Source: Syntrophaceae bacterium UBA2188 (GTDB taxonomy: Bacteria > Desulfobacterota > BSN033 > UBA1163). Taken from it: 5,169 bases of DNA. Under the pieces are notes generated by a model. The model did no database searches. It was not told the DNA's origin and saw nothing but the letters and a program-made list of their open reading frames with translations. Numbering within the stretch: position 1 is the first letter of the stretch; each line of letters starts with the position of its first letter. The DNA is taken from NCBI GenBank assembly GCA_002327985.1, contig DCVM01000025.1, positions 15,663 to 20,831 of the forward strand, given 5' to 3'. The translations under genes and the position numbers were made by a program. Of this stretch, positions 1 to 4,945 are shown piece by piece.

Positions 1-35
1 TCAAGGGGGAGGAAAGTTTTTTAGATAATTTGATG

Positions 36-55
36 CCCCGCAGCTTGCTGCGGGG
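36..55. repeat. Perfect GC-rich palindrome downstream of pyk (REP-like element or hairpin)
   Basis: The arms CCCCGCAGC and GCTGCGGGG are exact reverse complements separated by TT, giving nine paired bases; a G.T and a T-A pair could extend the stem outward. Read on the plus strand the apex is a CTTG tetraloop. It begins 25 bases beyond the pyruvate kinase stop codon. Neither side has a run of T in the orientation needed for a canonical intrinsic terminator: the minus-strand transcript continues with CATCAAATTATCT. It could act as a 3' stabilising hairpin or a weak terminator, or be one copy of a dispersed REP-type palindrome. The hairpin is certain; its role is inference. Confidence 0.6.
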
Positions 56-80
56 TAGTTCACTTGAAAATAAACCACAT

Positions 81-1508
81 TTATTCCACTGTCTCCACCT
101 TGATAAGGTTGGTGGTTCCGGGAATGCTAAGAGGAACTCCGGCAATAACAATGATCTTCTCTCCTTTCGAAACCATTCCCAACTCTTTTGGCATCTTTTT
201 TGACCTCTCGAGCATTTCATCAGTATCTTTCCAGTCAGAGACCAGAACAGGATAGACCCCCCAACAGAGATTGAGTCTCCTGATTGTTGGGAGATGTCGG
301 CTCAGGGCAAGAATGGGCTGGCTGGGTCGAAGTCTGGATACCCAGCGAGCCGTACTTCCTGATTCAGTCGGGGTAACAATCACCGTCGCCTTCACTTCCT
401 CGGCTAATAAGGACGCAGCTCCGCTGATGGCCTGCTGAAGGTTCATCCTTTTATCCATTTCCCTCCTTAAAAATAGGGAATGAGGAAATTCTTCTTCCGC
501 GGATAAAGCAATCTTCGCCATCATCTGCAGGGCTTCGACTGGAAATTGGCCAATGGCTGTTTCCTCCGAAAGCATGATGGTATCCGTCCCGTCGTAAATG
601 GCATTGACCACATCGGTCACTTCAGCCCGGGTAGGTTGGGTATGATCAACCATGGATCGAAGCATCTGGGTGGCAGTGATGACAGGTTTTCCTGAAGCAT
701 TTGCCTTCTGAATCAATTTTTTCTGAACATTGGGAATTTTCTCGATGGGGGTCTCCATGCCCAAATCTCCACGGGCAACCATGATGCCATCGGAGGCTTC
801 GACAATTTCATCAATGTTTTCTAAAGCCTCTTTCCTTTCAATTTTGGCAATGAGAGGGAGATCCACGGATTCTTTCTTTAAGATTCTTTTAACTCCTTCA
901 ATATCGGCAGCCTCCCGGATATAAGAGAGACTGACTAAATCCACCCCATGTTGAATACCAAAGAGAAGGTCCTCATAATCTTTTTCTGTGAAGGCAGTAG
1001 CCTGAATCGTTCCGGTTGGAAAATTCATTCCCTTGTGGGAAGTTAAGATTCCTCCCACGATGACCTGGCATCGAATATGCTGCCCATCACTTTCTAAGAC
1101 TTTGAGCTCAATCGTACCGTCCGCAAGAAGAATCCGATCCCCGGGTTTGACCTCGCTGGGAAGAGCAGGATAAGTCACGGTTGCCTTTGTTTCATCGCCA
1201 ATGAGCACCTGCTTGGTCAGGTAAAATTCATTCCCCCTTTTTAATTCCACCCCACCTTCTCTCATCATGCCGATCCGAATCTTAGGACCGCCAAGATCCT
1301 GAAGAATGGTCACTGTCTGCCTCAATCGGTCAGCCGTCTCCCGAATCGTTTTAATCTTTTTTAAATGCGCCACATGAGTTCCATGAGAAAAATTGAGGCG
1401 CGCCACATTCATCCCAGCTTGGATCAGGGCTTCCAGGATCAGTGGCGATTCGCTCGCCGGGCCAATGGTACAGATAATCTTCGTCTTCCGTCGCTCCGCT
1501 CTAGTCAT
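81..1508 (-). CDS. pyk: Pyruvate kinase, predicted K+-independent (Lys) type
   Basis: This cytoplasmic enzyme makes pyruvate and ATP from phosphoenolpyruvate and ADP, the last step of glycolysis. The 475-residue length is normal for a bacterial enzyme without a C-terminal PEP-utiliser extension. Landmarks in order are: KTKIICTIGPAS (8-19); NVARLNFSHG (34-43) with nucleotide/phosphate-binding Arg37, Asn39 and Ser41; the GGPKIRIG turn into the B domain (73-80); the signature IAKIERKEAL (220-229) with catalytic Lys222 and metal ligand Glu224; VARGDLG (244-250) with metal ligand Asp248; TATQMLRSM (278-286); and PTRAEVTDVVNAIYDGTD (292-309). The C domain (about 345-475) has a T-ESGSTA loop where allosteric effectors bind in relatives. 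Lys76 sits where K+-dependent enzymes have Glu (rabbit Glu117). The ATG follows GAGGAGGGAG with a 6-base gap. It is the last gene of the minus-strand unit, 39 bases after the LapA-like gene. Confidence 0.97.
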   Translation of the reverse strand: MTRAERRKTKIICTIGPASESPLILEALIQAGMNVARLNFSHGTHVAHLKKIKTIRETADRLRQTVTILQDLGGPKIRIGMMREGGVELKRGNEFYLTKQVLIGDETKATVTYPALPSEVKPGDRILLADGTIELKVLESDGQHIRCQVIVGGILTSHKGMNFPTGTIQATAFTEKDYEDLLFGIQHGVDLVSLSYIREAADIEGVKRILKKESVDLPLIAKIERKEALENIDEIVEASDGIMVARGDLGMETPIEKIPNVQKKLIQKANASGKPVITATQMLRSMVDHTQPTRAEVTDVVNAIYDGTDTIMLSEETAIGQFPVEALQMMAKIALSAEEEFPHSLFLRREMDKRMNLQQAISGAASLLAEEVKATVIVTPTESGSTARWVSRLRPSQPILALSRHLPTIRRLNLCWGVYPVLVSDWKDTDEMLERSKKMPKELGMVSKGEKIIVIAGVPLSIPGTTNLIKVETVE

Positions 1509-1547
1509 GTCGGTCTCCCTCCTCTTTTGATTATCTGAAAAGAAGCG

Positions 1548-1793
1548 TTAAGTCGATACGTTCTCCTTGTTTTGTTCTCTCTTATGGAGGGAGGCTCCCA
1601 CAGCCCTCGAGATCCAGAAAAGAAAAGCGAGAAGGATTCCCAAGGTAATCGATCCCAGAATGATATATGTGAGGGAGGTTTCAAACTTCCAGAAGAGAAA
1701 TTTTATGGACATAAGAGAAGCGGCTGAATTTTGAACAGCAAAAATGGCTACAGCAACGACAATGAAAAAAGCGATCCACAAAAAAATCTTCAT
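1548..1793 (-). CDS. LapA-domain (DUF1049) small inner-membrane protein
   Basis: This 81-residue protein has two predicted membrane helices, about residues 3-20 and 41-61, separated by a short segment, and a polar Lys/Glu/Asn-rich tail (68-81). The pattern of a first helix ending in FAVQNS, then a hydrophobic segment with FLFWKFE, then a second helix containing a small-residue turn (ILGSITLGILL), is characteristic of the lipopolysaccharide assembly protein A domain. E. coli LapA works with LapB in controlling LpxC turnover and LPS assembly. No LapB-like TPR gene is visible here, so only the family is assigned, not that function. The frame is open back to a TTG at 1814, but that has no ribosome binding site. 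The ATG at 1793 is preceded by GGGAG with a 7-base gap and begins directly with the membrane helix, so it is preferred. Confidence 0.85.
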   Translation of the reverse strand: MKIFLWIAFFIVVAVAIFAVQNSAASLMSIKFLFWKFETSLTYIILGSITLGILLAFLFWISRAVGASLHKREQNKENVST

Positions 1794-1800
1794 GGATTTA

Positions 1801-1805
1801 CTCCC
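1801..1805 (-). promoter_or_regulatory. Ribosome binding site fixing the LapA-like gene start
   Basis: On the minus strand GGGAG lies 7 bases before the ATG at 1793. The longer reading from TTG at 1814 is preceded by AT-rich sequence without purine-rich complementarity to 16S rRNA, so this site decides the start. Confidence 0.6.
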
Positions 1806-1831
1806 GCTTGGCAAAAATTCGATGATCCATT

Positions 1832-2443
1832 CTAATACGGATTGGAAAAATAGGAATCAAAAATATCCGTCAAGATTTGGTTGATCATGGCTTCCACCTT
1901 TTCAGGCGTTGACTTGGCTACCGTCATCTCCTTCTCAACCTCCACATTTCTTATAAACACTTTGCCTTCCTTTTTCACCCCCAGATGGATGACAAACTGA
2001 ACCGTGGTTTTTACAGCGGTTCTGAAGGGTGATGCTTTTCCCTCTGTCCAGAATCGTTTGATCTCAATCATCAGGACAGAATCCGTCTCCATCTTTTTCA
2101 GAGATTCGGGTGTTCCATCCCAATCGGAAAGAGAAATGGTTTCCACGCCATATCGGGAAAGGGCATTGGACAGAGACTCCTGAATCGCCCTTTCCAAAGG
2201 AAAGGGATGGCTTTTAAAATAGCTGGGGTCTCCTTGCCGTGAGGTGTGGACACCAATATATAAAGTATCCGGCCTTTTGTCTTTAAAAGGAACCAATCCC
2301 AGACGGGAGCCTATTTTTGTTTGAAGAGACACAAATTCTTTCATAGGTTGATATCGAAGATAAAGAGAATGGGTTCCCACCTTAGCACAACCGAGCACAA
2401 AGATTACCAAAGAAAGAAGGATTAGGAAACGAATCGATTTCAT
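1832..2443 (-). CDS. YajG-like outer-membrane lipoprotein
   Basis: The 203-residue product starts with a lipoprotein signal peptide: MKSIR, a hydrophobic core (6-17), and the lipobox V-L-G-C with lipidated Cys19. Alanine at +2 favours outer-membrane retention by the Lol system. The mature part has an early LVPFKDKRPDTLYIG segment, a helix-like stretch PLERAIQESLSNALSRYGVE, then WDG, a beta-type segment DSVLMIEIKRFW, and a C-terminal helix (PEKVEAMINQILTDIF). This layout, an early D-x-R strand, a helix ending in a ...L..yGv.. turn, then strands and a C-terminal helix, resembles the YajG lipoprotein family, whose function is poorly known; the family assignment is tentative. The ATG at 2443 follows AAGGAGGT by 7 bases. 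The open frame extends to a TTG at 2551 inside nagA, but that would bury the signal peptide. It lies 46 bases after nagA. Confidence 0.8.
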   Translation of the reverse strand: MKSIRFLILLSLVIFVLGCAKVGTHSLYLRYQPMKEFVSLQTKIGSRLGLVPFKDKRPDTLYIGVHTSRQGDPSYFKSHPFPLERAIQESLSNALSRYGVETISLSDWDGTPESLKKMETDSVLMIEIKRFWTEGKASPFRTAVKTTVQFVIHLGVKKEGKVFIRNVEVEKEMTVAKSTPEKVEAMINQILTDIFDSYFSNPY

Positions 2444-2450
2444 ACGATGA

Positions 2451-2458
2451 ACCTCCTT
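2451..2458 (-). promoter_or_regulatory. Strong Shine-Dalgarno of the lipoprotein gene
   Basis: AAGGAGGT on the minus strand, 7 bases before the ATG at 2443, is close to the full anti-Shine-Dalgarno complement. It selects the start that places the lipoprotein signal peptide at the N terminus. Confidence 0.75.
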
Positions 2459-2489
2459 TTCCAAAGTTTGAAGGTACATGATCATACTT

Positions 2490-3635
2490 TTAAAATATCT
2501 TCTCCCCCTCAATCCATGTGGATCGAACCAACAGTTCCTCTGGGTATTCAAACAGGACTAAATCAGCGGGCTCCCCCGGAATAATTTCTCCTCTGACTTC
2601 TCGAAAGAGCTTTTGGGCATTCTGGGCGGCCATTTGAATCGCTGAACTGAGATCAATCTCGGCAAACCGAATTACATTGGTAATAGCACGATCCATCGTC
2701 AGGGTGGATCCTGCCAAGCGAGAGTTGCCCACACACCGAACGATCCCATCATCCTCCGCTTCCACTTCTAAGTCCCCTAAGGTGTACCTTCCTGGAGAAG
2801 CTCCTGCTGCGGCCATGCAATCGGTAGTGAGGATCATTCGATCTATCCCTTTTGCCAGAACATAGTTCTTGACGACGTCATGAGGGAGGTGAATCCCATC
2901 AGCAATGATGCATGTCATCAATTGATCCATAACCAACTGCTTTTGAATGATACTCCGATAGCGAGGGAGGAGGGCTGAGGGAGCATTTCCAAGATGGCAG
3001 GAAAAACAGGCGCCTGTCTGAACCGCCTTTTCGATCACCTCTTCTGGAGCACAGGTGTGTCCGATCCCCACCACGATTCCATGAGCCACGGCTTTTTCGA
3101 TAAAAGGAATTGCTCCTTCCAGTTCTGGAGCGATCGTGATACACTTAATTCGGCCCTCCCCTATTTCTTGAAACCTCTCCAATTCTTCCCATTGGGGGGG
3201 TCGAATAAATTCAAGGGGATGAACTCCTCTGGGACCTTCTTCAGAAGAAATATAGGGTCCTTCAAGATGAATTCCGAGAACCATTTTCCGAAGTAGCGAA
3301 TCATTCCTTAAGGCATCCGTCATGATTTTTAATTGATGGACCATTCTCTCGTGAGATGAAGTGATGAGAGTAGGAAAAAAAGAAGTGACCCCCGTGGACG
3401 CCAAAGAGCAGGCTGCCCGTTGCAGCCCTTCAGGGGTGAGTCGAGGACTATTAAAATCCACACCCGCAAACCCATTCACTTGGGGATCAAAAAAACCCGG
3501 ACATAGGTAAAGGGGCGCCTCACCGAATTCACAGAGAGATCCTTCTTGATCAGGGCAAACCTGGATGACCTTCCCATTCTCAATGACGATGCTTATTGTG
3601 GACTCGGTTTGGGGTATTTTCCCTTGAATGATCAT
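2490..3635 (-). CDS. nagA: N-acetylglucosamine-6-phosphate deacetylase (NagA family, divergent)
   Basis: NagA removes the acetyl group from N-acetylglucosamine 6-phosphate to give glucosamine 6-phosphate, in the cytoplasm, during amino-sugar or cell-wall salvage. It is an amidohydrolase-superfamily TIM barrel. Numbered from the upstream ATG at 3641: PGFFDPQVNGFAGVDFN (48-64); HLEGPY with metal ligand Glu127; GVHP with His141; GIGHT with His195; HLGNA with His216 and Asn219; ADGIHLP with His251; and TTDCMAAAG with catalytic Asp274. All positions expected from E. coli NagA (Glu131, His143, His195, His216, His251, Asp273) are present. The usual HL(F/Y)NAM is HLGNAP here, which marks a divergent branch whose exact substrate is less certain. 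The start at 3635 is preferred because GAGGG lies 6 bases before it but touches the ATG at 3641. No nagB or transporter is in view. First gene of the minus-strand unit. Confidence 0.9.
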   Translation of the reverse strand: MIIQGKIPQTESTISIVIENGKVIQVCPDQEGSLCEFGEAPLYLCPGFFDPQVNGFAGVDFNSPRLTPEGLQRAACSLASTGVTSFFPTLITSSHERMVHQLKIMTDALRNDSLLRKMVLGIHLEGPYISSEEGPRGVHPLEFIRPPQWEELERFQEIGEGRIKCITIAPELEGAIPFIEKAVAHGIVVGIGHTCAPEEVIEKAVQTGACFSCHLGNAPSALLPRYRSIIQKQLVMDQLMTCIIADGIHLPHDVVKNYVLAKGIDRMILTTDCMAAAGASPGRYTLGDLEVEAEDDGIVRCVGNSRLAGSTLTMDRAITNVIRFAEIDLSSAIQMAAQNAQKLFREVRGEIIPGEPADLVLFEYPEELLVRSTWIEGEKIF

Positions 3636-3641
3636 CCTCAT

Positions 3642-3646
3642 CCCTC
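3642..3646 (-). promoter_or_regulatory. Ribosome binding site of nagA
   Basis: GAGGG on the minus strand abuts an ATG at 3641 with no gap, and lies 6 bases from a second in-frame ATG at 3635. Normal spacing favours the second ATG. Confidence 0.5.
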
Positions 3647-3730
3647 AAATGAATGATATAGAATCGCCTCTATCGCAAGGCCAAGCCTCAAGCTCTCAAG
3701 GAATCTCTTTCTGTTTCTTATTTCCCTTCC

Positions 3731-3759
3731 AATTTAAGACGAATTGACATCGCTTTCAA
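3731..3759 (-). promoter_or_regulatory. Candidate sigma-70 promoter of the nagA-pyk unit
   Basis: On the minus strand TTGAAA (3759-3754) and TAAATT (3736-3731) are 17 bases apart. These match the -35 consensus at 5 of 6 and the -10 consensus at 4 of 6 positions. Transcription would begin near 3724, leaving a leader of about 90 bases before nagA. AT-rich DNA yields such matches by chance, so this is a candidate only. Confidence 0.4.
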
Positions 3760-3772
3760 TCCATATTTTACT
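3744..3772 (+). promoter_or_regulatory. Weaker upstream plus-strand promoter candidate
   Basis: An exact TTGACA (3744-3749) is followed after 17 bases by TTTACT (3767-3772), 4 of 6 to the -10 consensus. It lies on the opposite strand of the nagA promoter candidate and overlaps it. It could be a second start for the FHA unit or a chance match. Confidence 0.25.
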
Positions 3773-3809
3773 TTTTATAAATACCTAAAAATGGATGGCT
3801 AAAAATTGA

Positions 3810-3838
3810 TTGACAAAGAGATTTTTTATTTTTATTAT
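3810..3838 (+). promoter_or_regulatory. Near-consensus sigma-70 promoter of the FHA/PP2C unit
   Basis: TTGACA (3810-3815) matches the -35 consensus exactly. After an optimal 17-base, T-rich spacer comes TATTAT (3833-3838), 5 of 6 to the -10 consensus. Transcription should start near 3845, giving a leader of about 58 bases before the first FHA gene. This predicts fairly strong housekeeping expression. Confidence 0.75.
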
Positions 3839-3889
3839 CTCACCGTTAATTTTCCCAGAAAGTTTGTTCCTGAGGGATTTAATTGGTGA

Positions 3890-3896
3890 AAGGAGG
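3890..3896 (+). promoter_or_regulatory. Shine-Dalgarno fixing the first FHA gene start
   Basis: AAGGAGG lies 6 bases before the ATG at 3903. The same frame is open from a TTG at 3810, but that codon lies inside the -35 element of the promoter and would be upstream of the predicted transcript start, so the ATG at 3903 is the start. Confidence 0.75.
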
Positions 3897-3902
3897 GATG
3901 AT

Positions 3903-4421
3903 ATGGTTTGCCCAAAATGCTCACAGACGATCATTGAAGGGAGTCGTTTTTGTATGTTTTGCGGTTTCCATCTGACGCATCCCGAAGCAGGGGAGATGAC
4001 CATCGTGGAAAGCGCGGAAAAAACCGTCTGGGAATCTGAAGAGGATCTCTCGGAAAAAACAAAATTAATTCAACAAGAATCCATAGGGCGAAAGGCAAAG
4101 AAGGGGGTGAAAACCCAAAAGCCTTTCTTCTTTGCGTGGTTGGTTAGCCTGGGAGGACCTGACCAGGGAAAAGATTACAGGATGATGAAAGAGAAGACCA
4201 GCATCGGAAAGTCCGAGGAGTCGGATCTCGTCATTAAAAGTGACTTTATCTCTCGAAACCATGCCATGTTGGTCCATGAAAAAGGCAAATTTATTTTGAA
4301 CGATCTTGAGTCTACCAACCACACGTTCGTAAACGATAAGAAGATCTCAAGGCGAATTTTAAAAGATAACGATTTAATTAAGTTTGGAGAAGCCCTCTAC
4401 AAATTTAAATGCTTAGGATAA
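3903..4421 (+). CDS. Zinc-ribbon/FHA-domain protein (first of pair)
   Basis: This 172-residue protein has no signal peptide and is likely cytoplasmic. Residues 3-21 form a zinc ribbon, C-P-K-C ... F-C-M-F-C-G, with Cys3, Cys6, Cys17 and Cys20. An acidic, probably disordered linker (about 24-75) contains Thr33, Thr41 and Thr53, each followed by hydrophobic or basic residues. The FHA domain (about 78-172) shows SIGKSEESDL, then the S-R-N-H signature (117-120), then DLESTNHTFVN (134-144). FHA domains bind phosphothreonine peptides. Here the phosphate-binding Arg is conservatively Lys103 and the usual Gly of STNGT is His140, while Ser117, His120, Thr138 and Asn139 are kept. Likely a phospho-dependent adaptor in Ser/Thr kinase signalling; the partner is unknown. 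A close homologue with the same architecture follows 10 bases downstream. Confidence 0.9.
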   Translation: MVCPKCSQTIIEGSRFCMFCGFHLTHPEAGEMTIVESAEKTVWESEEDLSEKTKLIQQESIGRKAKKGVKTQKPFFFAWLVSLGGPDQGKDYRMMKEKTSIGKSEESDLVIKSDFISRNHAMLVHEKGKFILNDLESTNHTFVNDKKISRRILKDNDLIKFGEALYKFKCLG

Positions 4422-4425
4422 GGAG
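4421..4425 (+). promoter_or_regulatory. Ribosome binding site overlapping the upstream stop codon
   Basis: AGGAG starts in the last base of the TAA of the first FHA gene and lies 6 bases before the ATG at 4432. Ribosomes finishing the first gene would be placed to initiate the second, consistent with matched production of the two proteins. Confidence 0.55.
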
Positions 4426-4431
4426 AAGACA

Positions 4432-4932
4432 ATGGGTAATAAGACAAAAATGTGCCCAAGCGGCCATGTCATTCCTGCAGAATTCATTTCCTGTCCGATT
4501 TGTCAACCCGTTTCGACAAAAGGGATAGGAGAATTCGAATCCTTATCGGCTCGGACAAGAGTGGATGTCGATTTAGAGGCAACTCGGGTGGAGGAGTTGT
4601 CTACGACCCTGCTGGATGAGAAGCGGGTGAAGGAAGGACCCTTTTGTGGATGGTTGGCCATTACAGAGGGGACGCTCTCTGGAGAAACCTTCTACCTCTA
4701 TGAAGGGAGAAATATTGTCGGATCCTCTTCACTCTGCGACATTCAGCTTCTTGATGAAGGAATTCAACCCCAACACTTGAGCCTCCGTTTCTCTTCTGGG
4801 AAATGGACCTTGACCGACCTTGATACCGATGAAGGGACCTATCTCAATGGAAAAAGAATCTACCGGATTGAATTGAAGGACGGGGATCACATCAGGATTG
4901 GAAAGGCCAATCTCCGGATTAAGATATTATGA
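4432..4932 (+). CDS. Zinc-finger/FHA-domain protein with degenerate phosphothreonine pocket (second of pair)
   Basis: This 166-residue cytoplasmic protein repeats its neighbour's layout. The N terminus has a C-x3-H-x8-C-x2-C motif (Cys8, His12, Cys21, Cys24), of the CP-x-GH...CPxC type often attached to bacterial FHA domains. The linker contains ARTRV (Thr42) and EATRV (Thr51). The FHA domain (about 72-166) aligns with the upstream one through NIVGSSSLCDIQL (94-106), IQPQHLSL (111-118), DLDTDEGTYLNG (129-140) and GDHIRIGKANLRI. The phosphate-binding Arg is Ser98, the Ser of S-x-x-H is Gln112, and the Thr-Asn pair is Asp133-Glu134. Only His115 and the structural Gly-Thr remain, so phosphothreonine binding is doubtful and a structural role is possible. 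AGGAG, overlapping the TAA of the first gene, lies 6 bases before the ATG, suggesting coupled translation. Confidence 0.9.
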   Translation: MGNKTKMCPSGHVIPAEFISCPICQPVSTKGIGEFESLSARTRVDVDLEATRVEELSTTLLDEKRVKEGPFCGWLAITEGTLSGETFYLYEGRNIVGSSSLCDIQLLDEGIQPQHLSLRFSSGKWTLTDLDTDEGTYLNGKRIYRIELKDGDHIRIGKANLRIKIL

Positions 4933-4945
4933 ACGGTGGATGTGG

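Larger units (their letters stand above)
3636..3902. other. Divergent intergenic regulatory region
   Basis: This AT-rich stretch separates the nagA unit from the FHA/phosphatase unit. Short open frames that cross it have TTG starts, no ribosome binding sites and no recognisable protein features. It carries candidate promoters in both directions. Between the minus-strand promoter and nagA, a CTTG word is repeated four times (minus strand, about 3700 down to 3675), including CTTGAG twice 8 bases apart. No terminator or riboswitch structure was recognised. Confidence 0.75.

Noticed and set aside
36..55. Intrinsic terminator of the nagA-pyk unit
   Set aside because: The stem is strong, but no T run follows it in either direction. 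It was kept as a hairpin/repeat, and terminator function was not claimed.
2444..2551. Longer lipoprotein reading frame starting at a TTG inside nagA
   Set aside because: It would place 36 residues before the signal peptide and has no ribosome binding site; AAGGAGGT precedes the ATG at 2443.
2899..3144. Short open frame on the minus strand inside nagA
   Set aside because: It is an alternate frame of a well-conserved enzyme, with no protein-like features.
3810..3902. Longer first FHA protein starting at TTG 3810
   Set aside because: The codon coincides with the -35 element, and the added residues look like translated AT-rich leader. A strong Shine-Dalgarno marks ATG 3903.
3785..4003. Minus-strand open frame across the promoter region and first FHA gene
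   Set aside because: It crosses the promoter and is antisense to the zinc ribbon, with no recognisable features or ribosome binding site.
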